Of a stretch of 64,000 nt of DNA, positions 9,049-18,815 are shown in pieces (the first letter of the stretch is position 1; each line of letters opens with the position of its first letter). The DNA lies in assembly GCF_014650815.1 (NCBI RefSeq), contig NZ_BMVR01000002.1, positions 62,001 to 126,000 on the forward strand. The letters run 5' to 3'. The notes below the pieces were generated by a model. It saw nothing but the letters and a program-made list of their open reading frames with translations. It searched no databases and was not told the origin of the DNA. The position numbers and the translations under genes were made by a program. Source of the stretch: Streptomyces flavofungini (GTDB taxonomy: Bacteria; Actinomycetota; Actinomycetes; Streptomycetales; Streptomycetaceae).

Positions 9049-9319
9049 CCGTAACCGCCCCTTCACGACTTGCCCGACGTGCTCGACCTGTCCGCACGGC
9101 CGTGCTCCGACCGAGTCAATGGAACCAGCTTACTTCTGGCATGGGGGCCTTGATCGGCCCTCACGCACCCCGCGCCCGTCAGCCCGGCCGCGTCGGCCGA
9201 GCCGCGGAAACCCCTGCCGCCGCCGCGCGGCGGGCTCCCCGCCGCCGACCCGTTCCCGTCGCCCCCGGCGGGAGGGCCGGGGGTGTTGCCGTCGGGCCGG
9301 GCGGGATCGCGGGTGCCGG

Positions 9320-10243
9320 TCAGTGGGACGCGTAGAACGGGCGGACGTGGGCGCGGAGCCAGTCGGAGACCGGGTCCTGGGCGGCGTCCAGGAGGACCAG
9401 GTTGACCGGCCAGGGGGGCGGGAAGGCGGTGAGGGCCCGGGCCAGGGCCTGCATGGGGGCCTCGCGGGCGTCGCCCTCCCAGGAGGAGAGTTCGACGCCG
9501 ACGAACAGGGTCGGGTCCTCGCCCTCGACGCTGGCCAGGCAGCGGCGCGCCGTCAGGACCACCCCGGTCGCCTGGAACTCGCGCGACGCGGCGCCCAGGA
9601 AGTCGACCGGGTCCTCCTTCCAGTCCGGCTCGAACAGGCGTACCCGGCCGCCCGTCGTGGGGCCGTCCAGCTCCGTGCGTCCCACCTGGCACAGCGCGGC
9701 CACGGCGGGCGGCGGCAGCGGGACGGCGACGGTGCCCTCGGGGTTCAGGACGATCCCGAGCTGCGGCTGGAGCCCGCGTGCGAACTCCACCGCGGGCGCC
9801 ACCGTCCAGCTCATCCGGCCGCCCGTGACCTGCTGGAACTGCTGCTCCGACGTGAAGACGGGGACGTACGCCTGGCCGTCGATCTCCAGCGTGGGCAGGT
9901 CCAGCGTGCCGCTGTCGGGGCCCCCTCCGGACGGCAGCGGGATCCACACCCGGCCGCGGCCCAGCGTCTCCACGATGCGCGCGCCCACCGCGTCCGACGG
10001 CGGCGCGCCGAGCGACGCCGCCAGGACCTCCTCCAGCTCGTTGGCCGGCCATCCCCCGTGCGGATGGGGGTGCGGGTGGGGGTCAGGATGGGGATGGGGC
10101 TGCGCCTGCGGGTGCGCGTGACCCTGCGGGGGCGGGTATCCCTGCGGGTGCTGGTTCGGCTGCGCCTGCGGGTGCTGGTTCGGGTGCGGCTGTGCCGGAA
10201 TGCCTCCGGGGGTGTCCCCCGGGTACTCCCCCGGATAGTTCAT
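9320..10243 (-). CDS. SseB C-terminal-domain protein with His/Pro/Gln-rich N-terminus
   Basis: A 307-residue protein. Residues 1-65 are low complexity, built from HP, QP, HPH and HPQ runs (for example HPHPDPHPHPHPHGG). From NELEEVLAASLGAPPSDAVG onward it is a two-part SseB protein: the N-terminal part has RVWIPLPSGG and YVPVFTSEQQFQQV, and the C-terminal part has LFEPDWKEDPVDFLGAA and ends LRAHVRPFYASH. ATG 10243 follows GAGGACAG. It lies 271 bases upstream of its paralogue and probably shares regulation with it. The His-rich tail could bind metal ions, but this is inference. Molecular function is unknown; the closeness to gcvT, glyA and sdaA is the main functional hint. Confidence 0.8.
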   Translation of the reverse strand: MNYPGEYPGDTPGGIPAQPHPNQHPQAQPNQHPQGYPPPQGHAHPQAQPHPHPDPHPHPHPHGGWPANELEEVLAASLGAPPSDAVGARIVETLGRGRVWIPLPSGGGPDSGTLDLPTLEIDGQAYVPVFTSEQQFQQVTGGRMSWTVAPAVEFARGLQPQLGIVLNPEGTVAVPLPPPAVAALCQVGRTELDGPTTGGRVRLFEPDWKEDPVDFLGAASREFQATGVVLTARRCLASVEGEDPTLFVGVELSSWEGDAREAPMQALARALTAFPPPWPVNLVLLDAAQDPVSDWLRAHVRPFYASH

Positions 10244-10336
10244 CTGTCCTCGGCCTCTGCTCTGCTGCCCCGCTGCTCCGCGGCGCTCCTGTGCTGCGCG
10301 CCCGACCCTAACCGGCGGCCCCGCACCCCCGCCTAC

Positions 10337-10391
10337 TCAGCCCCCTGAGCCCCCTCAGCCCCCTTCAGCCCCGTCAGCCCCTTCAGCCCCC
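10337..10391. repeat. CAGCCCC-type low-complexity array
   Basis: About seven imperfect copies of a 7-9 base unit (CAGCCCC with CT, TT or GT spacers) lie just downstream of the P-loop gene and run into its last codons. No stable hairpin is evident; the array looks like slippage-prone sequence at the gene end. Confidence 0.8.
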
Positions 10392-11105
10392 GAACCCGAT
10401 CTCCCGCAGCGCCCCCGCCGCCTCCCGGTCGAGCAGCACCGCCGAGCCGCAGCCCCGCGGCAGGTCGCCCCGCTCGGCGGCGCGGACCAGGTGGCCGACC
10501 GTCCTGCGGTGCCGCGCGAAGGCGTACCGCGACACCCCCCGGCCGCGCTCCCGCTGACCGTCGAGAGCGACGTCGTCGGGCACGTCGAGCAGCAGCAGGT
10601 GCAGTGTCGCGCCGCGCCGGGCAGCCGCGCGGCCCAGCCAGCGGCGCACCCACGGCTGCGTACCGCAGTCGTGGACGACGACGCCGCTGCCGGAGCGCAG
10701 CACCCGGCGCAGGCCCGCGTAGTGTCCGAGGCGGACCAGGGGGCGGTAGAGGGCGTACGGGAGCAGCCGCGGCATGCGGGCCGCCCAGCGGTCGCGGGTG
10801 TCCTGGGAGTCCACGCGTGGGCCCGCCACCGCGCGCCGCATCAGCGTGGACTTGCCGCTGCCGGGCAGCCCGGAGACGACCACGATGTCGCCCGCGGCGA
10901 ACACCAGGCGGCGCGGGCCGCGCCGGGCCCGGTCTCTGAGGTCGCGCACGACGGGCCGCGGGAAGTACCCGAGGCTCTCGCGCGCCGGGGCGCCGGGCTG
11001 CGCCGGCACCACCTCGCTCCCGGGCAGCGCCACACCCGTGGTGGTCGCATAAGCACCGCTCCTGCGCACCGTGATCGGCCTCCCCATGCTGGTCACGTCA
11101 CTCAT
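10383..11105 (-). CDS. P-loop NTPase / AAA-type kinase-like protein
   Basis: A 240-residue protein with Walker A GLPGSGKST at residues 79-87, preceded by a beta-strand (DIVVVSGL). The segment LLLLDVPDDVALDGQRERGR resembles the lid/substrate region of small zeta-toxin- or gluconate-kinase-like NTPases, and YRPLVRLGHYAGLRRVLRSG precedes a strand with VVVHDCGTQPWVRRWL. The first 45 residues are not recognisable. ATG 11105 is supported by GGAGAAG upstream and a well-placed promoter. It is divergent from the glycine riboswitch/gcvT unit. Substrate unknown; phosphotransfer to a small molecule is inferred from the fold only. Confidence 0.7.
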   Translation of the reverse strand: MSDVTSMGRPITVRRSGAYATTTGVALPGSEVVPAQPGAPARESLGYFPRPVVRDLRDRARRGPRRLVFAAGDIVVVSGLPGSGKSTLMRRAVAGPRVDSQDTRDRWAARMPRLLPYALYRPLVRLGHYAGLRRVLRSGSGVVVHDCGTQPWVRRWLGRAAARRGATLHLLLLDVPDDVALDGQRERGRGVSRYAFARHRRTVGHLVRAAERGDLPRGCGSAVLLDREAAGALREIGFGG

Positions 11106-11124
11106 CCCCAGTACTTCTCCGTCG

Positions 11125-11153
11125 AGTGTAAAGAGACGGTAATGCCGCACAAG
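11125..11153 (-). promoter_or_regulatory. Candidate sigma-70-type promoter for the P-loop gene
   Basis: Read on the minus strand: CTTGTG (11153-11148), a 17-base spacer, then TACACT (11130-11125), a near-consensus housekeeping promoter. Transcription would begin about 13 bases before the ATG at 11105. Confidence 0.5.
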
Positions 11154-11235
11154 TACATTCCCAGGTTGCTGCTGTCGTGAAGCGGGGGCGCGTGCAATGA
11201 TGTGCGCGCCAACTCCATACCGGCCGCTTGAATCC

Positions 11236-11476
11236 GCGCGGGAGAGTTCCCGGAAACGCGTACCGCACTCTGACGCGGACGTCGTCCCGGGGCGCCGAAG
11301 GAGCAAGTTCCTCCCTTGAATCTCTCAGGCCCCGTACCGCGCGGGCGAGGCACATCTGAAAAGCGGGCCCCTCCCCGGCCACACCGGCCACAGGGGCGGC
11401 TCCACCCAAGGTGCAAGTCATGACCCGTCATACGCACGGGTCGTGGTGAACCTCTCAGGTTCGATGACAGATGGGG
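11236..11476 (+). ncRNA. Tandem glycine riboswitch upstream of gcvT
   Basis: Two glycine-aptamer cores follow each other. The first has GCGGGAGAG, then CGCCGAAGGAGCAA, then TTGAATCTCTCAGG and a closing GCACATCTGAAAAGCG. The second has CACCCAAGGTGCAAGTC, then GGTGAACCTCTCAGG and GATGACAGATGGGG. These match the conserved GCCGAAGGGGCAA / TGAAACTCTCAGGC / GACAGAGGG signature of the gcvT element. The ribosome-binding site of gcvT lies about 27 bases after the second aptamer. In the family, glycine binding turns on glycine-cleavage genes; that role is inferred here from the position. Confidence 0.93.
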
Positions 11477-11516
11477 AGGATCGACCTCGCCCGTCATGCC
11501 CCGGGAGCCTGTACTC

Positions 11517-12656
11517 ATGAGCAATACCCCACGCCACACCGCCCTCGATGCCCTGCATCGTTCGCTGGGCGCGACCATGACCGACTTCGCGGGCTGGGAC
11601 ATGCCGCTGCGGTACGCCAGTGAGCGCGACGAGCACAACGCGGTCCGTACCCGCGCCGGTCTCTTCGACCTCTCCCACATGGGCGAGATCACCGTCAGCG
11701 GCCCCGCGGCCGTCGACCTCCTTAACCACGCGCTCGTCGGCAACATCGGTTCCGTCGGCGTCGGCCGCGCCCGCTACACCATGATCTGTCAGGCCGACGG
11801 CGGCATCCTGGACGACCTGATCGTCTACCGGCTCCAGGACCAGGAGGCCGCCCAGGCCAAGTATCTGGTCGTGGCGAACGCCGGGAACGCCCAGGTCGTG
11901 CTCGACGCGCTGACCGAGCGGGCCGGTGGCTTCGACGCCGTGGTCCGCGACGACCGCGACGCCTACGCCCTGATCGCCGTCCAGGGACCGGAGTCCCCCG
12001 GCATCCTGAAGGCGGTCACGGACGCCGACCTCGACGGCCTGAAGTACTACGCGGGCCTGCCCGGCACCGTCGCGGGCGTCCCCGCCCTGATCGCCCGCAC
12101 GGGCTACACCGGCGAGGACGGCTTCGAACTGTTCGTGGCCCCCGAGCACGCCGAGCAGCTGTGGCGCGCGCTGACCGAGGCCGGTGCCCCGGTGGGCCTG
12201 GTCCCCTGCGGCCTGTCCTGCCGGGACACGCTGCGCCTGGAGGCGGGCATGCCGCTGTACGGGAACGAGCTGACGACGGCCCTCACGCCGTTCGACGCCG
12301 GTCTGGGGCGAGTCGTCAAGTTTGACAAGACGACGCACGCGGACGACTTCGTGGGCGTCGAGGCGCTGCGGGCCGCCGCCGAGCGCGCCGAGACCGCTCC
12401 CCCGCGCAAGCTGGTCGGCCTGATCGCCGAGGGCCGCCGGGTCCCTCGCGCGGGCATGCCCGTGGTGGTCGGCGGCGAGATCGTCGGCGAGGTCACCTCC
12501 GGCGCGCCGTCCCCGACGCTCGGCAAGCCGATCGCGATGGCGTACGTCGACGCGGCGCACGCGGCCCCCGGCACGGCGGGCGTGGGCGTGGACATCCGCG
12601 GCACGCACGAGCCGTACGAGGTCGTCGCGCTGCCGTTCTACAAGCGCCAGAAGTAG
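11517..12656 (+). CDS. gcvT: Glycine cleavage system T protein (aminomethyltransferase)
   Basis: GcvT transfers the methylene carbon of the aminomethyl-lipoyl H protein to tetrahydrofolate and releases ammonia. The 379-residue product starts MSNTPRHTALDALHRSLGAT and shows MTDFAGWDMPLRYASERDEH, FDLSHMGEI, TGYTGEDGFELF and CRDTLRLEAGMPLYGNEL, all conserved in the family, including the Asp of the folate site in LRLEAGMPLYG context. ATG 11517 has CGGGAG upstream; an ATG seven codons earlier lacks one and interrupts the leader. Length is normal. It is controlled by the tandem glycine riboswitch and followed by gcvH and glyA in the same direction. Confidence 0.97.
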   Translation: MSNTPRHTALDALHRSLGATMTDFAGWDMPLRYASERDEHNAVRTRAGLFDLSHMGEITVSGPAAVDLLNHALVGNIGSVGVGRARYTMICQADGGILDDLIVYRLQDQEAAQAKYLVVANAGNAQVVLDALTERAGGFDAVVRDDRDAYALIAVQGPESPGILKAVTDADLDGLKYYAGLPGTVAGVPALIARTGYTGEDGFELFVAPEHAEQLWRALTEAGAPVGLVPCGLSCRDTLRLEAGMPLYGNELTTALTPFDAGLGRVVKFDKTTHADDFVGVEALRAAAERAETAPPRKLVGLIAEGRRVPRAGMPVVVGGEIVGEVTSGAPSPTLGKPIAMAYVDAAHAAPGTAGVGVDIRGTHEPYEVVALPFYKRQK

Positions 12657-12788
12657 TCCGGCGGCGAGGTCCGCACGCGCTGGAGGACGCCTCCCGCGTC
12701 CCGTCGGCGCCCGTGGTGACACGCGCCCGTCTCAGTCCGTAAGACCCACGTTCATCAGCACTCGCCCGCGTACAGGAGAATTCAGGCC

Positions 12789-13166
12789 ATGAGCAACCCC
12801 CAGCAGCTGCGTTACAGCAAGGAGCACGAGTGGCTGTCGGCCACCGAGGACGGTGTGGCGACGATCGGCATCACCGAGTTCGCGGCCAACGCGCTCGGTG
12901 ACGTCGTCTTCGCCCAGCTCCCGGCGGTCGGCGACACGGTGACCGCGGGCGAGTCCTGCGGTGAGCTGGAGTCGACGAAGTCGGTCAGCGATCTGTACTC
13001 GCCGGTGACCGGTGAGGTCACCGAGGCCAACCAGGACGTCGTGGACGACCCGTCCCTGGTGAACTCGGCCCCCTTCGAGGGTGGCTGGCTGTTCAAGGTG
13101 CGCATCTCGGGTGAGCCGGACGACCTGATGTCCGCCACCGAGTACGACGCCTTCACCGCCGGCTGA
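12789..13166 (+). CDS. gcvH: Glycine cleavage system H protein (lipoyl carrier)
   Basis: A 125-residue carrier that shuttles the aminomethyl group between the P, T and L proteins on a lipoyl arm. The lipoylation site is Lys64 in [20 protein letters not shown]; the N-terminus [10 protein letters not shown] and the C-terminal [10 protein letters not shown] are typical. ATG 12789 follows AGGAG within ACAGGAGAATTCAGGCC. It lies 132 bases after gcvT and 21 bases before glyA, so gcvH and glyA are surely cotranscribed, and gcvT probably too. No gcvP is in the window; the P protein must be encoded elsewhere. Confidence 0.97.
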   Translation: MSNPQQLRYSKEHEWLSATEDGVATIGITEFAANALGDVVFAQLPAVGDTVTAGESCGELESTKSVSDLYSPVTGEVTEANQDVVDDPSLVNSAPFEGGWLFKVRISGEPDDLMSATEYDAFTAG

Positions 13167-13187
13167 GCCAAGGTTTAAGGATCCCCG

Positions 13188-14450
13188 ATGTCGCAGATGA
13201 ACACGCCTCTCCACGAGCTCGACCCGGACGTCGCCGCCGCCGTCGACGCCGAGCTCGTCCGCCAGCAGTCCACCCTCGAGATGATCGCGTCGGAGAACTT
13301 CGCTCCGGTCGCCGTCATGGAGGCCCAGGGCACGGTCCTCACCAACAAGTACGCCGAGGGCTACCCGGGCCGCCGCTACTACGGCGGCTGTGAGCACGTC
13401 GACGTGGCCGAGCAGATCGCGATCGACCGGGTCAAGGACCTGTTCGGCGCCGAGTACGCCAACGTCCAGCCGCACTCCGGCGCCTCCGCCAACCAGGCCG
13501 CCCTCTTCGCGATCGCCCAGCCCGGCGACACGATCCTCGGCCTGGACCTGGCGCACGGCGGCCACCTCACCCACGGCATGCGCCTGAACTTCTCCGGCAA
13601 GCAGTTCAACGTGGTCGCCTACCACGTCGACGCGGCCGGTCTGGTCGACATGGCCGAGGTCGAGCGCCTGGCCAAGGAGAACAACCCGAAGGTGATCATC
13701 GCGGGCTGGTCCGCCTACCCGCGCCAGCTCGACTTCGCGGAGTTCCGCCGGATCGCCGACGAGGTCGGCGCGAAGCTGTGGGTCGACATGGCGCACTTCG
13801 CCGGTCTCGTCGCCGCCGGGCTGCACCCGAACCCGGTGCCCTTCGCGGACGTGGTCACCTCCACGACCCACAAGACCCTGGGCGGCCCGCGCGGCGGCGT
13901 CATCCTGGCCCGCAGCAAGGAGTTCGCGAAGAAGCTGAACTCCGCGGTCTTCCCCGGCTTCCAGGGCGGCCCCCTTGAGCACGTGATCGCGGCCAAGGCC
14001 GTGTCCTTCAAGGTCGCGGCCTCGGCGGAGTTCAAGGAGCGTCAGCAGCGCACCCTGGACGGCGCCCGCATCCTGGCCGAGCGCCTGGTGCAGGACGACG
14101 TCAAGGCCGTCGGCGTGGACGTCCTGTCCGGTGGCACGGACGTGCACCTGGTCCTGGTCGACCTGCGCGACAGCGAGCTCGACGGCCAGCAGGCCGAGGA
14201 CCGCCTCCACGAGGTCGGCATCACGGTCAACCGCAACGCCATCCCGAACGACCCGCGCCCCCCGATGGTCACCTCGGGCCTGCGGATCGGCACCCCCGCC
14301 CTCGCCACCCGCGGCTTCCAGGCCGAGGACTTCCGCGAGGTCGCGGACATCATCGCCGAGGCCCTCAAGCCCGGCTTCGACACCGCGGCCCTGGCGGCCC
14401 GCGTGTCCGCTCTGGCCGCGAAGCACCCGCTGTACCCCGGCCTGAAGTAG
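13188..14450 (+). CDS. glyA: Serine hydroxymethyltransferase
   Basis: A PLP enzyme that interconverts serine plus tetrahydrofolate with glycine plus methylene-tetrahydrofolate. The 420-residue product has the N-terminal [19 protein letters not shown], the PLP-binding [12 protein letters not shown], and the Schiff-base Lys229 in [17 protein letters not shown] 13188 is preceded by TTTAAGG. Length and all catalytic segments are complete. It follows gcvH closely and supplies the one-carbon link between the glycine-cleavage genes and the serine deaminase downstream. A strong hairpin begins 31 bases after the stop. Confidence 0.97.
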   Translation: MSQMNTPLHELDPDVAAAVDAELVRQQSTLEMIASENFAPVAVMEAQGTVLTNKYAEGYPGRRYYGGCEHVDVAEQIAIDRVKDLFGAEYANVQPHSGASANQAALFAIAQPGDTILGLDLAHGGHLTHGMRLNFSGKQFNVVAYHVDAAGLVDMAEVERLAKENNPKVIIAGWSAYPRQLDFAEFRRIADEVGAKLWVDMAHFAGLVAAGLHPNPVPFADVVTSTTHKTLGGPRGGVILARSKEFAKKLNSAVFPGFQGGPLEHVIAAKAVSFKVAASAEFKERQQRTLDGARILAERLVQDDVKAVGVDVLSGGTDVHLVLVDLRDSELDGQQAEDRLHEVGITVNRNAIPNDPRPPMVTSGLRIGTPALATRGFQAEDFREVADIIAEALKPGFDTAALAARVSALAAKHPLYPGLK

Positions 14451-14451
14451 T

Positions 14452-14475
14452 TTCGTACGCTTTAGTTAGTACGAA
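14452..14475. promoter_or_regulatory. Inverted repeat after glyA
   Basis: TTCGTAC and GTACGAA form a perfect 7-base inverted repeat with a 10-base centre (GCTTTAGTTA), two bases after the glyA stop. The centre is AT-rich for this genome. It could be an operator for sdaA or just a weak RNA hairpin. Confidence 0.4.
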
Positions 14476-14480
14476 CTTCC

Positions 14481-14526
14481 GGGGCACCGCGCACACTGGA
14501 CATGAGGACAGTGCGCACGGTGCCCC
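14481..14526 (+). terminator. Terminator after glyA
   Basis: A long hairpin: GGGGCACCGCGCACACTG pairs with CAGTGCGCACGGTGCCCC around a 10-base loop (about 16 of 18 positions). It separates glyA from sdaA and suggests sdaA has its own promoter or attenuated read-through. Confidence 0.75.
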
Positions 14527-14611
14527 GCACCACGTGCCCTCCGGCACGGCAAGCTGCCCCCGCACCACCCGGCGGACAACGGCGTCTACCACCCATCATT
14601 GGAGTTCCACC

Positions 14612-16012
<1,401 letters not shown>

Positions 16013-16045
16013 GCCCGGCCGCGCCTGCCGGTGTCCGGGTGCGGT

Positions 16046-16924
16046 CTAGTTGTGCGCGATCAGTGACTCCACCAGTCCGGCGCGGGTGTTCGGGTAGTCC
16101 ATCGGGACGATGCCGAGCCCGCGCCAGGCGCGCCCTTCCGCGCTGTCGAGCAGGGAGTGCGTCTTCGGGTTGAGGTCGTCGGCGTTCCAGCGCGGCGGGA
16201 TCGCGGCCGCCGTGCTGACGAAGTTGATGTACTGCTTGCCGGGCTGGGCCGCGGCCTTCCGGAAGTGGGCCTCGACCTTGGGGAACTTGGCGGCGGGTAC
16301 GGCGTTGTAGTCGTCCTGGATGTCGAAGAGGCCGCCGTCGCCCCAGCGGATGCCGCCGGGCAGGCCGCCGTTGTCGGCGATCAGCACGACCTTCCCGCGC
16401 ACCTCGCCGAGGCGCGGCCAGGCGTTCCCGATGTGGAACAGGGAGCGCCAGCCGCGCCGGTCGAGGTAGTCGTCGAAGAGCGCCCGGAACGTCGCGTCGC
16501 TCTCCTGCGAGTACTCCTGCTTGACCCGCATCAGCACGGTCTCCGTGGGCTGTCCGCGCAGGAAGTCCCGGCAGGCGCCGAGCACGTCGTCGAAGTTCAG
16601 GTTCTGGTAGAACGCGCCGTGGTGGATGCTGAACGACCCCTCGAAGGCCCGGCACCGGATGTCCAGGAACCGTATGCCGGAGCCCAGTTGCTGCCCCAGC
16701 GTGGTGTTCTGGCACTCCACCCACCAGCCGCCGAAACGGGCACCGGAGTCATGGGTGCCGGGGATCGTGAGGCGCTGCAGGGGAGTTGAGGCGTCGATGC
16801 CCGCCATCCAGTTCTGCACGCCGAGAGCACGCGTGCGGCTCCTGGCGGACGCGGGGGCGGTGAGAAGGGCGGTGGCGGCGGTGGCCGTGGCGCCGGTGAG
16901 GAAGGCGCGGCGGGTCAGGGGCAT
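16046..16924 (-). CDS. Tat-exported phosphatidylinositol-specific phospholipase C-like phosphodiesterase
   Basis: A 292-residue secreted enzyme of the PLC-like phosphodiesterase fold. The N-terminus [20 protein letters not shown] is a twin-arginine signal, with cleavage likely after PASA (about residue 27). Catalytic histidines of the X domain are visible as His58 in IPGTHDSG and the His pair at 101-102 in SIHHG, with RFLDIRCR providing acidic and basic site residues. Bacterial members cleave phosphatidylinositol or GPI without calcium. ATG 16924 was chosen because the signal peptide begins there; the frame runs on upstream without sense. Single gene, convergent with sdaA. Confidence 0.88.
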   Translation of the reverse strand: MPLTRRAFLTGATATAATALLTAPASARSRTRALGVQNWMAGIDASTPLQRLTIPGTHDSGARFGGWWVECQNTTLGQQLGSGIRFLDIRCRAFEGSFSIHHGAFYQNLNFDDVLGACRDFLRGQPTETVLMRVKQEYSQESDATFRALFDDYLDRRGWRSLFHIGNAWPRLGEVRGKVVLIADNGGLPGGIRWGDGGLFDIQDDYNAVPAAKFPKVEAHFRKAAAQPGKQYINFVSTAAAIPPRWNADDLNPKTHSLLDSAEGRAWRGLGIVPMDYPNTRAGLVESLIAHN

Positions 16925-17172
16925 GTGGGGTCCCGTATCCGTGAGTGGGGAGGGCGGACGCGCGTGTCCGTACTCCATACACGTACGGAGGCAAGGAACG
17001 CCAGTACGAGGGTGGAACCCGCCCCTCACGGGGAACGGTCAAGTAACAGTCAACCGTTGACCGTTCACACGCCGGACCTGAACCGATCACCGATCACCCC
17101 TTACGCGCCGGACCCGGCCACCCCACGGCCCCCCGGCGCCGGGCCCACTCCCCCCACTCCGCTGGAGGCCAC

Positions 17173-17724
17173 ATGCTGCGCGGCATCGACGTCAGCTCCC
17201 ACCAGTCGTCCTTCTCCACCGACGGACTCTCCTTCGTCATCATCAAGGCGACGGAGGGCCGCTCCTACATCAACCCCCGCCTCACCGCCCAGACGAAACT
17301 CGCCCGCGACGGCGGCTGCGTCGTCGGCTTCTACCACTTCCTGTGGCCGGGCAACATCACCGCCCAGGCCGAGTACTTCGTGAGCAAGGCACCCGAGAGG
17401 GCCGGGGACTTCCTGGCCGTCGACTGGGAGTGGACGGGCGACCACACGGCCGCCACGAACGCGGAGAAGGACCGTTTCATCCGCGAGGTGAAGCGCCTGC
17501 GCCCGAACCATCGGACCACGTTGTACACGAACCGCGATTTTTGGTTGAACCGCGACACGACTTCGTACGCGGGCGACGGCCTATGGATCGCCGACTACGT
17601 GACCGCGGGCAAGCCCCGTATCCAGGCGAAGTGGCGCATCCACCAGTACACGTCGACGCCGCTGGACAAGAACGTGGCGGACTTCGCGAGCGAGGACGCG
17701 ATGCGGGACTGGGCCACTCCTTAG
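17173..17724 (+). CDS. GH25 lysozyme (muramidase) without signal peptide
   Basis: A 183-residue GH25 catalytic domain that hydrolyses the MurNAc-GlcNAc bond of peptidoglycan. It starts at residue 2 of the fold, LRGIDVSSHQ (Asp6). The other acidic residues of the site are in AVDWEW (Asp84, Glu86), and YTNRDFW and WRIHQYTS are family segments. ATG 17173 follows GGAGG by four bases. There is no signal peptide, transmembrane segment or cell-wall-binding module, unlike most exported Streptomyces autolysins. That layout is more like a phage endolysin or a cytoplasmic protein needing a holin-like partner, which is not seen nearby. Confidence 0.9.
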   Translation: MLRGIDVSSHQSSFSTDGLSFVIIKATEGRSYINPRLTAQTKLARDGGCVVGFYHFLWPGNITAQAEYFVSKAPERAGDFLAVDWEWTGDHTAATNAEKDRFIREVKRLRPNHRTTLYTNRDFWLNRDTTSYAGDGLWIADYVTAGKPRIQAKWRIHQYTSTPLDKNVADFASEDAMRDWATP

Positions 17725-18490
17725 CCGCCTTGGGCAAGCTGCTCCTTCCGGAGCAGCTTGGCCGACGGGTTGGCGAGATAGCTGTCGAGCAGTCGAAGGT
17801 GCGTAGCTCGGGCGGGAGCGCTTCGTACCAGGCGAGACCACAGGCGTTGCAGTTCGAGCACACGAGGCCACGTACGTATGCTCCGCAGCACCCCCGGCCG
17901 GGACAGCACGCGTGATCGTGGTCAATGTGCAGTGAGCGCCTCACCTCCTCTGCGGAAGCTCCGCAGATGGCGCGGCGCCCTCCCTGACGGCGGAGCAGCA
18001 GATCGATGAAGTCACTCGTCACGCCATAGAGAGCGAGCCGTACTCGTTCGGCGTTGCACGGCTTGCAGTACGGACGCGGGGCACCGCCCGGATTGACGAG
18101 GGAGTACTCCGAGACCGGCTTGCTCTCGCCGCATGCGAGACAGTCGACGACGCCGCGCTGGAGCATCGCCTGACAGGACGCGCTGTCTCGCTTTCTCCGT
18201 GAAGGCGCGAGAGGCCGCCCTGCACTCTGCTGGTCGTAGTGTCCTGTGTAGAGCCCTCTGGCAGAGACGGTCCGGTCACAGCCATCGAACGCACAGGGTC
18301 GGTAGCCACCCGGTGCGGAGCGGTGACGCGTGACGGGGGCCGAGGTCTTGCCTCGATGGAGCTGTGAGTAGGGAGCACGGCACAGCCCCTTTGTCAGGGG
18401 AAACCTGTCGGACGACCGGTCACACGCCCAGTCGTCCCCGCTTGCAGAACAGTTGCGCGTGTATCGATCAACGAGCCGAACGGCCTTGCG
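17721..18490 (-). pseudogene. Degenerate HNH / recombination endonuclease VII family gene
   Basis: An open frame from 18490 leftward encodes two zinc-knuckle-like segments (GLCRAPYSQLHRGKTSAPV, then PCAFDGCDRTVSARGLYTGH), a CxxC pair (DCLACGESK), YCKPCNAERVR, the QGGRRAICG segment, the HNH core LHIDHDHACC, and YVRGLVCSNCN. This is the layout of actinobacterial HNH endonucleases. The first ATG in this frame is only at 18166, after more than 100 homologous codons, and no ATG, GTG or TTG precedes it. Near 17800 the frame shifts: ALPPELRT continues in another frame as LLDSYLANPSAKLL to a TAA at 17721. The usual HYxQ of the first knuckle reads PYSQ. The gene therefore appears dead. An intact gene with a sequencing error at the shift is possible, but would not restore a start. 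Confidence 0.72.
17735..17760. terminator. Terminator after the GH25 gene
   Basis: A perfect 11-bp stem (CAAGCTGCTCC / GGAGCAGCTTG) with loop TTCC begins 10 bases after the GH25 stop. It lies inside the 3' end of the HNH relic on the other strand. Confidence 0.85.
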
Positions 18491-18517
18491 TCACCCCGGC
18501 ATTGACACCGGGGTGAC
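18490..18517. terminator. Hairpin between the HNH relic and the MDR relic
   Basis: GTCACCCCGG and CCGGGGTGAC form a 10-bp perfect stem with an 8-base loop. It lies 11 bases beyond the stop of the truncated oxidoreductase (18528) and is probably its terminator. Confidence 0.65.
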
Positions 18518-18527
18518 CGTACGATCG

Positions 18528-18815
18528 CTACGGCCGCACCACGATCTTCCCGACGTGGGTGTTCGTCTCCATGAGGCGGTGGGCGTCCGGCATCCGGTCG
18601 AGGCCGTCGAAGCTCCTGGCGATCTTGGGGCGCAGGGTGCCGTCCCGTAGGCCCGAGTTGAGGTAGGCGGAGGCGCGGCGGCGGGCGTCGGTGGCGTCGG
18701 TGGTGTCGGTGGTGTCGGTGACGATGGCGTTGTTGTAGCCGTGGACGGTTACGGGCCAGGTCATGGGGACGGTGGCGGGGCGGGCGTCGAGCCAGCCGTA
18801 GAGGACGTATGCGGC
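18528..18815 (-). pseudogene. 3' remnant of a zinc-binding/quinone oxidoreductase (MDR family)
   Basis: The last roughly 90 codons of an MDR enzyme remain: VPMTWPVTVHGYNNAI, then LNSGLRDGTLRPKIARSFDG and DRMPDAHRLMETNTHVGKIV up to the stop at 18528. The ARSF...AHRLME...GKIVV ending is characteristic of this family. Upstream of about 18815 the frame changes abruptly into sequence that is coding on the opposite strand (AraC relic). No start or N-terminal catalytic domain exists. A 9-base repeat (GTGTCGGTG type, 18694-18722) encodes TDTTDTTDATDA within it. Confidence 0.72.

Noticed and set aside
17173-18490. An intact prophage or insertion sequence around the lysozyme and HNH relic
   Set aside because: No integrase, transposase, structural phage gene, attachment repeat or terminal inverted repeat is present; only two phage-like fragments lie side by side.
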